Positions 11,050 to 24,204 of a DNA stretch of 49,146 nt are shown one piece after another. The DNA comes from Suillus spraguei (lineage: Eukaryota; Basidiomycota; Agaricomycetes; Boletales; Suillaceae). Under the pieces are notes generated by a model. It saw nothing but the letters and a program-made list of their open reading frames with translations. It was not told where the DNA came from and did not search any database. The first letter of the stretch is position 1, and each line of letters starts with the position of its first letter. The position numbers were made by a program, and so were the translations under genes. The stretch lies in the NCBI GenBank assembly GCA_016800925.1, contig JABCPU010000479.1:1-49146 (forward strand), written 5' to 3'.

Positions 11050-12640
11050 TGAGCTTCGGTGTTACAAATGACACTCTAAGCTCAAGAGTCCAATATGTCG
11101 GTAACGTCATGTGAACGTGACAAACACCCGACCCCTATTTCTTGGAATAAAGAAACCGGCTTTTGTCATTAAATCTGTTATGACCTGAGATCCCTCCACA
11201 CAGAAACAGGGAAGTAAAATTCTCAGTTCTTTTTCAAATCGGTGGTTAATCTTTGGTTTTCAAAGTCCCTTGTTTACATTTATAGGCTACCGCTGGTTAA
11301 TTTGTGTGTGTGCAGTGAACACTTGGTACCAGCGTGTAATCTTCAAGTCATATTCATATTCTCAATTATATCAGTTGGCTGATGCAATACACTATTTGTA
11401 AGTGCAAGGATTTAACCCTGTACCCTACAATGAATCCCAGTTTCTTTTCAAGGCTACAGACACCAAATTTGCATATACTATATCTACACCATAGTCTTTC
11501 GCTACCAAAGGGGGCTGTAGTAAACCACCGATGGAATACACTCCAGAACTTGAGACTTCGGAGCTTCCATACTTTGCAATAGACTCTATACCTTACAGGC
11601 ACTCTTGGACATCCAGAATCCCCTCCAGCCGGACGTTTTCAGTCTCTACACCTTCCAGCGCACAAGATTCCGATATCAAATAAAATGATTTCAAAGTATA
11701 TGCAACCTCTATTACCGCACCAGTGTCAATTTGCTCTAATATTGTGGAATGGTGCTTGCTTGAAGAATGAAAGTCACAAGTGGAATTGCTCCACCATCAT
11801 CAATTCAGTCTGCCGCATCATTATCAGCATACTCGACTTTACCTCCATGATCAAATCCACCACTGCTCTTCATCCCTCGAATGCCATATCACGACCAATG
11901 AATCCTTCTTGATAGCACTCATAACCCTCTGAGAACAGCTCGGTCTGCAACAAGTATGCTTCTTAAAAAATTACACCTAGCCACCGACAGCAAGAGACAT
12001 ACCTGCAGACCTGCAAAATGATGGTGATGATCTGGAACTTGATTCCGGACTACTACAGCCAAAGTCTGTAGGACAATGTAGTAAAGGTCCAGTGTCGGCT
12101 TCTCAATCCCAACTAGATGCCAGCCAACATGGTATATTGATACCAGTGGTAATTTCTAGGGTCAAATTATTGTGGAATTCATGTGTTATGTGATGGATTT
12201 GACCTGGCTGAAACCCCCAGATTCTCAACTAACTCTCATAAGACATCAGAATTTTTGGACAACGCATGGTGACAATTATGTCAAAGGTTTTAGTGGGTAT
12301 CAATCTACCCAGGCACTCGCAGACCGTGGTAACCAGGTAGAATCAGAGTCCCACACTACTCTAACATGGAGTGTGCATAAGTTGTATTTTCCCTCGGACG
12401 ACAACTAGCAATAGAGGTTGCTATAAGTGTTTACATAAAAATTGCTTTTCCAAAAAAAAACAAACAATTATGTCAAGTCCTATAAGGCTAGCCTATACCT
12501 GTATTTTGCCTAATCAGAGTTTCAAATATTGAATCTGAGCTTAAACAAGGTTCATATAATCGCCAACCTTAGCCAAGTTTGCACCATATATTATGTAAAT
12601 CCTGCCACCATGTTGTCCTACATTATTCAACTTTTCCTTT
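11050..12640. other. Gene-poor interval
   Basis: Only short unrelated open frames occur (such as 11366-11602 on both strands). There is no splice-supported gene and no family motif. AT content is moderate, with an A-run near 12450. Confidence 0.45.
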
Positions 12641-12642
12641 TT

Positions 12643-12950
12643 TTCTTCTTGTCCACTGGTTGCGCCTCGCCTGAGGCCGACTGGACTGAGCCATGGAGCG
12701 TGCCTCGCATGTGGCCAATCCTGGTTATTTTACTTTTTACTTTTTCTTCTTGTCCACTGGTTGCGCCTCGCCTGAGGCTGACCGGACTGAGCCACGGAGC
12801 GCGCCTTGCCTGAGGCCTATCCTGGTTATTTAACTCTTTACTTTTTTCTTCTTGTCCACTGGTTGCGCATCGTCTGAGGCCCATCCTGGTTATTTGACTT
12901 TGACTTTTCTTTCTTGTCCACTGGTTGTGCCTTTCTGAGGCCAGCCGGGC
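12643..12950 (+). repeat. Minisatellite with units of about 60-105 bp
   Basis: The core TTCTTGTCCACTGGTTGCGC recurs near 12645, 12748, 12849 and 12912 (the last with minor changes). Each copy is followed by CTCGCCTGAGGC-type sequence and CATCCTGGTTATTT. The first two units are about 103 bp and later ones are shortened by loss of the GACTGGACTGAGCC segment, so the array has internal deletions. Confidence 0.85.
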
Positions 12951-13126
12951 TGAGTTTTGCCGGACACCTTGGTTGCCCACACCTATGGCTATCAGTTTGC
13001 ACATTTTCTCATATGGAACTCATCTATCTATTCATACAGTGATTCGCAATTTTTGTATTGGCGCCATGTGCACACTCCACTGGTGCCCCCCCCCTTGTCA
13101 CACCACACTTTTGAACTGAAATTGTC

Positions 13127-14110
13127 ATGGCGCAGGCAGAGTTTGAACATCTCTCATTCCAATCATTGCGTCTCGCTGCTTGTTCGACTGCATTGTGGGG
13201 ATTCAAATTACCTCTCCGTACTCGTTGGATAAGAACCGGTTCTGGAAATGGACAGGTTTATGCCCATTATGCAGAGGGTACTAACAGTGCAATGGATCTT
13301 CACCCATCCATCTTCACCTTCACAGGTGGAAGTGTGCAACCTGAGGACTGTGTTTAGTTCATGAACGCTCCCCTCATTACTGTCACTCCAGGCAATGAGA
13401 CTGCACTTGAAGCTGTACTGCGTTGATGTCTATCGGGCGCCGTTGTTAACATAGCAGGGGAGTATGCTTAGCTGGCTGCATCGATCAAGTCATACTACCT
13501 GTGGAAACAGACACCTTTGGGCGGACATCATTCACTGGGCATGATCAACAAAGTCCATGATGCTGTGGACTTTTTATTCTCACCGCACATCCTCAAACAT
13601 CCAGAGGAATGTATTCAACGTGCATTTCTACCTCCATGAATTGACGCAGTACCACTCGAGTGTGGTCTCATCGCCTGAAGTGGACATTGATTGGTGAAGG
13701 ATTAGTGACTGGGTACACATCACTGCAATGCACATATGAAGTACAAATTTCATAGACAGGCAAGGTCCATTGATCCCGTATTAGTGATCAGCCATGCTCC
13801 AGTTGGACAATGCATCGGAGACAGTTTCCACTACAATGTGCGTATGCTACAATGTTGAATGGTTCGCAACCTTCGTGCTGACGTATCTGCTAATGGTCAG
13901 CTGTACACAGCGCTATCCAGAGTGCAACATACTAACCCTAACCCAACTACGGGAGGGCAATGTCAACAACTCAAACCCACCGGCCGTCATCCGGACACCA
14001 ACAGGGTGCAATTGCGACGTCTCACATCATGTCCAATATCGAACTGGCGCATCGTGGTAACCCAAGTGAATCAAACAATGCAGCCAGCAGTAAACCTGCT
14101 TTAAAGGACT
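13127..14110 (+). pseudogene. Helitron/PIF1-like helicase C-terminal relic
   Basis: A late frame reads RNLRADVSANGQLYTALSRV (13862-13922), the terminal motif of PIF1-family helicases in fungal Helitrons (usually ..V..HGQLYVALSRV). Upstream, near 13570-13640, DFLFSPHILKHPEECIQRAF is followed by LPP, which fits the segment that precedes the ..AF/ILAPTN.xVD block of the same family. Many stop codons separate these segments and the Walker A region was not found, so only the degenerate end of the helicase remains. The frame at 13127-13357 upstream may also belong to it. Helitron helicases unwind DNA for rolling-circle transposition. Confidence is high for the GQLYTALSRV motif and lower for the Helitron origin as against a cellular PIF1. 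Confidence 0.6.
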
Positions 14111-14164
14111 GGTGTACCTCTCACTCCGATGATATCTTTGTCTACGGATCCCATCAATAACATG

Positions 14165-15470
14165 TTCCATACTTGATTGCATGTCATCTTGATCGCATCC
14201 TGGTCAATACACGCAACCCATCACCAGAAGCTGGTAGTGTATCAACCTCTTTGTATTACATCAATCACGCGGCTGCGTGCTGGAGGGTCTAGGACTTTGG
14301 TGTGACAGTGCAATTCTTTTGTTTGCGCCAGGTTTGTGACACCTTCCCACCAAGTCGACATCCTTCCACTGTCATCAATCACCTAGGCCGAACCCATGAA
14401 TCTGCGACGTATTGTTAGCGAGTAAAATCCCTCATTGTGTCATCTTTGTATGTATGGGAATCAGAATCAGAATGGCCATTGCCAACGGCGACAATTTCAA
14501 TCAACGGCAATGGCTTCCTCTCACGTGGGACACCTCTGTCGCTGCTTTGTGCTTGTCATAGTGTGGCTTCACCGCGAAGTGTTTTGCACGGCTGTCGCTC
14601 TTATCTCATGTTATATTTTCCTATCACCAGTAGAATCATTTGTGATGTTAGATTATACCACAATTTGAGCCAATACAATAGATTCGTCGTACTACTGGAA
14701 CTGGGCCAGAGTATGGTAAAATGTGATATTCATATTCTTAACATCGTTCCATGATATATGACAGGACCTGAACATGTGCAAAATATTGTATTGGTCCCTG
14801 GAGCAAGTCTCCTATTGTGAAATGTGTGGCTTCTAAGTTCTGGCCAAGTTCAAAGTTCCATGCATCATAGTATATTATCGTGTGTCAACTTCGACTTGCA
14901 GTGGAACTGCGTAGTGCTCACCGAAATTTTCATTGGCATTACGATTCTAAATTTCGCACGCTTGACGCCCTGACAGGGACATGTCCTTCATTTGTCTTCG
15001 CACTCTCTTCGCTCCGTCTCTGGATGAACACCGGGTGAGACAACGGTAGTGTCAAGGGCAGAAAGGAATTGGCCTCTCAGTAGGATGGCAGAAGTCAGTA
15101 AAATCTATTTCGAGCGTTTTCAGCTCTTTTAACTATGTTTCTACCCTGGCAAAAAATAGTTTGGACTACTGCATTGAAGCTACACCTTCTGATGTCAAAG
15201 ATCTTGTGCCTTTGAGTCAAAGGCACCAGATCAGAGCTTTTCTATGGCGATAGCCACCGTGTGGATCAATTTAGTGGGGAGCGCTCGAACGGGAGGCTGT
15301 TGTTAGTCGTTGGTGTTCGAGCGGGACTCGACAGATGCAGAACATTGGACAGAACAGTTACTTGTCACAAACCACATTTTAACGCCCATATTGCATCAAG
15401 TAGAGCATTGTTTCACAGCGTCGCAAAGGCATAAGAACATTAGAAAAAGCACTCTATTAGGCATCCATAC
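14165..15470. other. Gene-poor interval
   Basis: No family motif or credible spliced gene was seen. Short overlapping frames at 14435-14754 look random. Confidence 0.4.
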
Positions 15471-15471
15471 A

Positions 15472-17004
15472 TTAATTGGGTGGACTTAATAATTTACTAG
15501 CCGGTTGTCCAGAAGGTCTGGTTGGCATCCTGGCTATGAATCCAGTCCAACTATCGTCTCCTTGTCGCTCTAACAACCCTATATCTGCAAACCGTTCCTC
15601 CGGCGTCCAACCTTCCATTACCTGAGGTGCTAAAAATTGATCCCAACTTTGGAAACTTCTGGCGACATCACTGAAGTTGCTCACCCTGCTGGATGATGGT
15701 CTGGCGGCAGACCCTGAAGCGTCGGAAGATGAAAACTGACACCACAGGGCGTGAGTCGGGAGAAATTAAACAAAGGAATATTCAGGATCACCTGAGCCCC
15801 GGACTCCAAGGCCTGGCCTTTCTCCTTTCCCTTGCCTTTGTCTCTCCTAGGAATGCGATCCGTGGGAGGCTTAGAGCCAGCACCTTGGGGAATCGGCTGC
15901 ATCCAATGGTGTGACTGGAAAGTAGAAGGACAAGAGAAAAAACGCACCTGGGTGACTTTGGCTTTCTTGGCTTTCTTGTTTTCTGGTGAATCATCCGGTG
16001 CAGACGACTGCTCACCAGGTTAGTTTACGGCCCGGGCTCCTGGATGAGAAACTCACAGAGGGACGCTTGCCAGATCCACCAACAGAATGCTGGGTATTCA
16101 CCTCCATAGCTGCAGTTGATGCCACAGCTTTAGCTGCAGCTTCTAAGTCTCGGTCTGCTTGATACGTGCTTCCAGACGTTCCAATGCGATCTTCAGACAC
16201 CAGCGCCAGCTTTCTTCATCGGTCTCCACCATAGGACCCGGATCGTTTCTGCTTTCAGAGGCTTCCCGTGCTATCAGAGCCCTATCTATCAGGTCTTGGG
16301 TATCAGGAAAAGAACCGTATAGCGATCGCGTAACCAGATCGATCTTAGACGAATTTGACCAACCGTCCCAGTCTGTGCTCCCATTCATAAACGAGGTAGA
16401 CTGAACAAATGAGGAGCTCACCAAATTTTGTAGGCAGAGGTTGCCCATTTTCGTTGGTTGGCAGCAACCACGTTGAATCCGGAGGAGAGATTTTACCACT
16501 GTGGAACATTACCAGTCCCCATGAGAATAAAACGCTGGAGAACCATTGCCGAGTCATTTTGTTGCTGGTAGGTATGGCTTGGCCCTGGTGACGATTCGAG
16601 TTATCATAAAATTGCGCACGGACCTCCTCGAAAAAGCCCTCGCGCAGCAGGTGCAAATATGCGGATGCCTGCCAGAAATTCGCTTGTGTCTTTGGGGTGA
16701 AACGTTCGCTAAGAGACAAATACCACAGGCAATACATGGCGTGTTGTAAAAACCGAAAGATTGGTTTGGATAAAGCAGGGATGTAGATGATATGGTGGTG
16801 AGATCGCAATACAGGAAAACCGTCGAGAGATGGATCATAAACACCACAATGATAGAGTTGCGGGCACCAACCTCTGGGCATGTCACCCCCCTTGACCCAA
16901 TAGTCCCTCAGATTTAGGAATTTCACTGAAATAGTGGACGTCTCCATCGTGCTTTGAAAACACTTCAGCGTAACGCAACACCAGACAAACAGAAATGCGT
17001 CCAC
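15472..17004 (-). CDS. Multi-exon hypothetical protein
   Basis: On the minus strand a long frame (16345-16950) encodes aromatic-rich sequence (WCPQLYHCGVYDP, FWQASAYLHLL, STWLLPTNENGQPLP). A second frame (16143-16400) carries a helical charged segment (RALIAREASESRNDPG, ETDEESWRWCLKIALERL), with an alanine-rich, basic tail further on. The last exon (15472-15684) ends WTGFIARMPTRPSGQP. Several GT-AG introns of about 50-60 bp could join these, but I could not place every boundary without a frame slip near 16390. There are few stops within exons, so this may be functional. No known domain was recognised. It lies downstream of and on the same strand as the 17.6-19.1 kb gene. Confidence 0.5.
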
Positions 17005-17559
17005 AAAATGGGGTTCAGGATAATTACGCGAACAATGGAAGCGGCAACAGAAGCGACCGACAAACCGGCTCGGTGTCTATTGTATTCAATAGAGTAAGGG
17101 TCTGTTGACATAAAATGACTGGATCTTATGTATATTATGTATGCGTGTGCATGTTGAGACTGAGCCAATGGATTGACGTATCCAAGTCCACCTGCTACAG
17201 GAATTTCAAACTGTGTATGGTACAACTACAAGCCCTTTACAAACAGATAGACAGTGAGGGCTCGGACAGAAAGGAAATTTTCATACCACAAATCAGTGTG
17301 ATGTCCACGTGCTGCAGCTGAGTCCAGGGTCATTGCGCACAATCCACACATAGGTAGTCTCATGTATCATATGGCAATAGTCTTTACAAGTAAAATTGTT
17401 TTTTCTCTGATCAGACGCATCTATGATTGAGTCCATGGCTGCAATCCAAGCCGTGATAATAAAGCAGCTCTACAACCTCGGGCCCCTCCCATATAATAGG
17501 ATCTGCCTTATGTTGCACCATGGTGCGTTTTGAGGAATCACAAAGACCGCCACTAGGAA

Positions 17560-19121
17560 TTATGAGTGAAGCCCAAGAAATAGGTCTGATGATGTCTGTG
17601 GATGAACTGGATCATGAAGTCTGTGCACAATGATAAGCAATAAGAGTGCATACCGAAGACTAAAAATGTGAGAGGATCTTGCTGGAACTACGCCATCGGG
17701 CTTTATTAAACATTTCATGGCCAGGCAGGTTTGGCTCATCCACTGAGAGAACACAAACCCAAATTCGTCAGCCAGCCGTAACGTCCACCTGGGATTCCTG
17801 GTGCTGAACAGTGCAATACCAATGCCACGCTCCACCTCATTTATAAAATACCCTAACTGTCCATCAGGATCATGCATGGCACCAACGTCCATTCGGACCA
17901 TTAGCCTCAGGGAGCTGGGAGCGTCCAACAATCTTTCTTCGACATCTATGAGTTGATTCAAAGTGGCAGTCACAAAGGACTCCAGTTCTTGGTCAGCTTT
18001 GCAGCATTAAGAGAGCGTGCCCCCTACAGGATCCATGATATCGTCAAAAATGCAAGGTTCTTTCATATGCAGGCTGGGCAAATTCTGGGTTAAAACCAAT
18101 TAGATCATGAGGCCGGTCTATTGCGAAACTCACTTCATTTCTGCCAGGGACAAACCTGCATCCCGATGCAAGAAGACTCATTCTGTCTCCCCATTTCCAG
18201 GAGCTGTGTGCACCACCCACAGCAGCCGACAATCTACCAAGATAACCCGCCACTCTCCCAGCTCCCGAAGGGTGGGTACATACGATTGCTTTAACCACCT
18301 GAGGTGTCCGTGGTCCGGCGGAAGATTCAGTGAATCCACTCTGCCTGGAAGTATGACGTGGCATTGGCAATCACTGCCTTCACACTTGAGAATATAGCCT
18401 TGAAAAGATTGTGAGCCATCGGTGCGTGAAAGAAGTGTAGTCCGAGGTCTTGGAGAGTTGACCATCCCGGAGGAAATTTGGTCAAGGTCAATGATTACGT
18501 TGAATTTCTTAGAAGCACGCAACATCTCTCGGGACGGGGGCCATACCGGTACAATTGACTCCAGTGTCTGCAGGCCAGACAGATATTGCTGCAGCTGCAC
18601 CAGGCTGTTTAAACCACTATTCCGCTCACTTGTGTCAATCATCAACAATTTGAACATTAATATTATAACCAGATGCTGACCACCTACCTTGGATCCACCA
18701 TAAGGTCTACAGCTCCCCAGATGGAGTGATATTGGCGAAATGTGCGTCTGAAGTCGGGTTTTGATGAGCTTAATATATTCTGAAAATGTTCAAACTTCAT
18801 GAACTCCACATCCATTCCTCTGTGTCGGATTCTAAGCCAAAATAATAACTTATCAGTTACCGGGATCAGTCCAGAATTTCCACCAGTTTTTAACATCCAA
18901 ACCTTTTCATGAAGCCTCACTGGAACAAAGCCCGGTTGCCTTGCAACCATATCGCTGGGTTTTCCATGAAAGACAAAGCCATGAAGTGTTGAACTTTTCA
19001 GGAGCTCAGCAGCCAAGGAGGTAGGATAGTCATATGTCACCCAGTCAACACATCCGTAAGAATCCCGTACTGAAGACTGGGAGAACTGAGGGTCCAACAC
19101 CACTAACACACGGTAAGACAT
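17560..19121 (-). CDS. Uncharacterised multi-exon gene, paralogue A
   Basis: It starts at 19121 with SYRVLVVLDPQ, then DWVTYDY, a G-F-V-F strand and RQYHSIWGAVDLMVDP. A GT-AG intron joins VDPS to SERNSGLNSLVQLQQYL, followed by VPVWPPSREMLRASKKFNV, a T-LL-S-R-x-DGSQ-F-G-Y strand region and GEWRVILVD. After further introns the last exon carries PSSLRLMVRMDVGAMHDPDG and GYFINEVERGIGIALF, ending near 17560. Exons are open and splice sites usable, so this copy could be intact. A second, diverged copy lies at 22.7-24.2 kb in the same order. It belongs to an uncharacterised family that I recall as multi-copy in Agaricomycetes. The role is unknown and no active site was recognised. Confidence 0.6.
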
Positions 19122-19129
19122 TAGAAGAG

Positions 19130-20390
19130 GTTGTAATTTATAAATCTGGTATTTTCAGGTATTGATCTGAGTTCGTAGTGCTTGGTCAGTTGTAGCGCCG
19201 CCGACATGGTTTGTTAAATGCTATGTCACCTTGCTCCAGAAGGTCACGTCCAAAGGTCAAAACTTATGTGATTACATGATTAATCATGTGATCAGTCCGC
19301 CATCGTAACAGGCGGGACCCTTTTGTTTGTACAGCTCCACAACTAAACAAAAGCGGTGAGGGGAACAAAATGAAATCTGGCCTATCGATATGAAAGTAGC
19401 TGTAGTGGCGAGTTAGCTGTCCGGCACAGCGCAACCCTCATCAGACAACCACCGGTGTTGTCCCTATACATTCCAAATTCTTTTTATCTTTATCTTTATC
19501 TTTATTATGAGTGACCTGTGCATCCACCCATGTGCGGATCTAGTCAGTAGCACTTTAGTCCACACTGAAAAATAAATACCAAGTGCGATGACCATGTATC
19601 ATACAACGGGCTTCAGCAGCCATCCTGAATCATTGAGTTGAACGCAAGTCAAGCCAGTTTGAATTAATCATCAACTAAAATAAGTAGGTCTAGCACAGGC
19701 ACACAGACACTACCACCCACAGCCATAATCCCCACCAAGATTGACCACTGGCATCCACTCATTACCGCCTGGAAAAGACAGCCGGTAACCCATATGGCCA
19801 TTCATTCATACACGCAGTCCAAATCGAGGTTTACTCACTGCTGCAGATGTAGATATTGGATTGTCCATTCCCGAGTCAGCTGGTGGTCAAGCTTGGTTTC
19901 CTAACGAGCCCCGCATTAAGTTGTCTGATTTCAGTGGTTGGACTTTCACGTATTGGATCGACCAGGCATGGGGTTTTCCGGTGTGCAGCTGGAATACAAA
20001 AAATCAGGGGGTCGGTATTAACTTGGGCAGATTGTGGTGCCATCAGTTTCTTGGGTATGACATGAACAACTTGCACCCACATTATGCGAGAAGACCGATT
20101 CTTCGGAAAATGCAGACTTGGCAAGTGTGCAAAATCACCAAAGTGCCCTGTCAAATAGAAGTGTTTCAGAACCTAGTATTACCTTCCCAATAAAATAGAG
20201 ATGGGACCAAAAAAAACCATGTGCCTTGGAGTCAGGTGATAATCCACAAGGTCGAAATATTATTGACATAATCGCCACGATGTTGAAACGCTGCCCAAAC
20301 GCTGAGTGGAAAATATAGAGGTCAGACCAACTCAGACTGACATAACTCATGTAATGAGACTGACCAGTTGGACTGAGTCGTGTAAATCTG
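19130..20390. other. Mostly non-coding, one weak frame
   Basis: A plus-strand open frame at 19861-20193 (SIPESAGGQAWFPNE, FTYWIDQAWGFPVCSW) is coding-like but isolated and unrecognised. Nothing else in this interval is supported. A TTTATC microsatellite occurs at 19482-19506. Confidence 0.35.
19482..19506 (+). repeat. TTTATC microsatellite
   Basis: About three to four consecutive copies of the hexamer TTTATC are seen. Confidence 0.8.
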
Positions 20391-20391
20391 A

Positions 20392-20905
20392 TATCCGCAG
20401 TTGACCCTGAAGGGAGGGGAAATGGAGGCATTTAGAATCAAGCGTCCAGCTTTGGCGACCATAATAGGCATATGAATTGACAGACCACCCTGCCTCACAA
20501 GTATCGGACACCCCAGGCTACCCCACTGAAGATTTACGCAGTCGCCCACCTGTGGGGACCGTGCAACCTGGCAGCATTATCACCCCAGAGAGTGTTTGAC
20601 CAACCACATCAGGAACATCGGACACTCCAGGATACCCCACTTGAGACTCGCACAATCGCCAACCTGTGGGGACTATGCTATCGACAGCGTTATCGCCCAA
20701 GGGAGTGTCCATCCGGGTGGGTATGGCTAACATACTTGTGCAAATCTGATATCCGAAATCCACAGTCAACCTCGAAGGGAGGAGAGAGGGCTAAAAAATG
20801 GAGCCATTCAAAATCAGGTGTCTAGCCTTGATGAACATAGGCATATGGGTTATCCTGGCAGCGTTATCGCCCAAGAGAGTGTCTGATTAACCACATCAGA
20901 AATGT
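20392..20905 (+). repeat. Imperfect direct repeats of about 350 bp
   Basis: The block around 20390-20480 (CTGATATCCGCAGTTGACC, GAAGGGAGG, ATAGGCATATGAAT) recurs at about 20742-20850 (CTGATATCCGAAATCCACA, GAAGGGAGGAG, ATAGGCATATGGGT). Inside, GTGTTTGACCAACCACATCAG and GTGTCTGATTAACCACATCAG, and two CCTGTGGGGAC copies, show further nested duplication. No gene is carried. Confidence 0.7.
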
Positions 20906-20909
20906 TGGA

Positions 20910-22705
20910 ACTACAACTACAGAGCCTCACGCCTGGGTTGAGACTCCGCCTGAATTTTTCAGTTGAGATGACTTGACTCATCTGACTTACAAAACGACCA
21001 GAATCTCCAAAATTCACTTTGCTGCTTTTGTTTAGTATGGGAGCGATACCCTTATGCCAGGCACTTTTGTAAGTCATTATCATAAGTTATGGAGTACTTG
21101 TATAATGTCCGCCAACCATCATCAAGATACACGGAAACCATTAGCATATACCAGAAGCTGCTAAACAGCGATCTGGGTCGCCATGTCCACGCGTGGATGA
21201 CAACAAAGGCCATGGTGCAGGTAATGGGATCCAACCATAGAACAGTCAATCGAGTGCTTCGGCTTTCGCGACTCACACGCTCTGCCATTCTAACACCTCT
21301 GGAAAGTGGTCCTTGTCAACTTACAGTACAGGGTGTTGCAGTAAGTGAAATTATGAAGACATTTAAAATTGAATACCCAATTGTAAACTCTGGACATATT
21401 TATATCGTTCAAGCACCTCGCATTTGATCTCATCAAGAGAGAAGGATTCCTCTGTGTTGGGGAATCAAGACTCGAGTCAGACATGTTGGGGTTGACAAGA
21501 CTCTCCACAATACTAGTAGGGTTATACAATGAGATGATGCCCGGATGGATTCATAATATTGTTGTCATGTAGTTTGAAAAATGGTTGTTCGACAGAGACG
21601 AAGAAACAGTGATCTTGCTGGTTGCAAAAACTCAGTGAAGATGCCTGGTCCACTGATGAGCACGACTGAACTTTAATGACATTGTGGTGTCTTGCACAGT
21701 GAGGGCTGTATTGTTTGATAGGGATGCTCAGCTGACGATGGCAATAGCAGTTACTAGTAATCACCATGGTCACCATGTGCAACTGGCCACAAATTGATGT
21801 GCGCTGCGTCAAAGCCCCATATCACGTTAACGACTTACAAAAGTGTGGTCAATCGTTTTGCAGATGTGGCTGCAAGTTACCATAGTGCTGACCATGCGGT
21901 AGGCATCAGGACATACTGCTTCCCACTGCTGCTGAGGAGGCAGGAGTGTCGGTCCAGTAACGCTGTAGTGTGTTTGCTTAGTACACCAGAAACATGCGCC
22001 AACCTTTCTGGGGCAAGATAGGTCTGTCTCGCACTGGGGGCCAGTTTTGTGTGGATCTCATGTTCTATCAACTGTAGATATTGACCGGGGTTAGATGTAC
22101 AGCAGTGGTGATCACCGTTTATCATATGACATTACGGGTAACTGGGCCCCGCCATTACATGGGAGCTTAGAACCATATCAGATCCGATGTAATGGCAGGG
22201 CGCACCTGGAAAACACACAGTACATGCACCTCTGGAGCCATTGTTTGCCAATACGGCTATCAAGCCAGACAAGACATCACATATGGCTATAATATGAATA
22301 TGTTATGTTTGACCAGCTGATGATATGCCACGAGGTAAGCCGGAAGCGATTTACTTTGTCAGGCCACAGTGAGCACCAGCGACTACCACATTCCATTCTG
22401 AGAGCACACACCGATCAGATCCTGATGTTTTATCTCAATCTGAGTCATGATGAATGTGCGAAGATTATACCGGGCTGGTGATTGGTTGGTCTGCATGACA
22501 GCAACTGGATGAATCTGTGCAAGCCAACAGCTATACAGTCAAAGTGCCAGCATTATTAGTACTGTCGCAATTAGGATGCATGTGTTACTTCAAAGGGTTG
22601 GCAACATAGCTTTTCTAAGGATGAAATAAAATAATCCTGAAATACATGTGCCTGGAAGTCACCGCAGTGCAATGCACTTCAGGAGGCACAGAAAAGTACT
22701 ACAGA
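20910..22705. other. Gene-poor interval
   Basis: Only short open frames occur (for example 21089-21427) and none has recognisable motifs or splice support. Confidence 0.4.
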
Positions 22706-22710
22706 TAATG

Positions 22711-24204
22711 CTAGATAATGCACCCCATCTCTACTTCTGTCGACTGAGTGATCTGGGGATGTGGATCGCATGGACTAATCCAGCATTCAAAGGGTCCGGC
22801 AAACTCTAGCACATATCTCCGGATAACGCGATCATCGACCAAGCCATACAGCATCATGCCTGGACCTCGCGAGATACCAGTAACGAAGTAATGGAGCTCC
22901 TGGCTTTCGGGATCTGTAATGATGGAGACATCTACCCGTGCCGAAACTCTCAAGGATGATGGCTGCAACCTGTTCTCCGGGTTCCCACAGGACAATGACC
23001 GTTCTTCTCCTGTGATGAAGACCCCCAGTGTGGCCTTCACGAAATGCTGGATTTCCATTTGAGCTTTGTAAACTTCTTCCTGCGTGCCGCCCTCATGAAT
23101 CATGAAATTGCATTGATCCAGATTGGATTTAGCAAGCCTGAACAGGGAAGTCAATACCACATACATAGATAGAAGCACGAACTCCTACGAGCTCAATTCC
23201 TTCAAAGACCATGCATCTTCTAGCGTGCTGAGGGACAAAACATCGGGTTTATGGTTGGCCAGGGCAGAAGATCCGGGACCCATTCTGGGACATATGGTTG
23301 CATAAAAAATCAATATCCCTGAAGTTTATCCATGTCATTGGTAATCTTTTTATTCCAGGGATATTTGATGAGCTGCCTGGAGGCAGTGGCTTCACGTTTT
23401 ACAACCACACATTGGTGAACCCGTCCCATGTGTTTTTCTCCTGGATAGATTAAATGTCTTACAGGGCGATGAGATTTGGTAACGTCCTGAGCGATAGAAT
23501 CCAACAAGCTAATGGCGTTGTAATCATGGGATGCAGCCCGGCACTCATAGGTGCCTGGCCACACCAGAAGCACATCTTCCAACCTGCGCAGTGTCCACAT
23601 GTATGCCTCAAATGTGCAAGATAAAGTTGAATCCTTCCGATTCCTTGAAGGAGTGGAAGGGCAGAACAAAATAGGGGCCTCTCTGTCTCGCACCAAGATC
23701 TAGGATCAGCCTGTTCAAACTCCATCATAAGCGATCGATTCACCTGTGATTTTTGGTTAAATCCAAACCTCCCCATACAGCAGCAAAACGTCTCATGGCC
23801 GCCTGAAGTTTATCCAGGCGCATGAGAATGATTTCAGTGAATGTTTTGAAATTCATGTAGCATGCCTGCAGGCAGTTATCAGTCGACATATCAATAATGT
23901 GCCACATTAACAACTATGTATAATATTAGGAGTTAGGTCATCGTGCCTATCATATATACCATGGCAGCTCACTTACCACTTCATTGATATGCACCAGATG
24001 GTATCCCGGAAGAACCTCTTTGCCACACAACTGCCCGGTTGTAGCTGTGAAGATCAGACCTTCAAGGTCCGAATGACTCAGCAGGTAGTCGGCCTCATTC
24101 TCAGGGAGAGAGGTCAAGACCCAATCGGTATAGGTCTGTTGTTGCAATTGCAACTGAGTCTTCTTCCGCCCAGGGTCTGGTACCACCAGAATCTCTTTGG
24201 TCAT
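22711..24204 (-). CDS. Uncharacterised multi-exon gene, paralogue B
   Basis: It begins at 24204 with TKEILVVPDPGRKK, then DWVLTSL, LLSHSDLEGLIF and LPGYHLVHINEVVSEL, matching the order of the start of paralogue A. Near 23800 MRRFAAVWGGLDLTKNH matches A's SIWGAVDLMVDP. Near 23590-23500 RRLEDVLLVWPGTYECRAAS parallels A's LESIVPVWPPSREMLRAS. The last exon (23178-22711) has PSSLRVSARVDVSIITDPES and YFVTGISRGPGMMLYGLV, matching A's final exon. The copies agree in block order but only loosely in sequence, so the duplication is old or both were inserted separately. Some frame changes near 23690 suggest introns or damage. Function is unknown. Confidence 0.55.
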
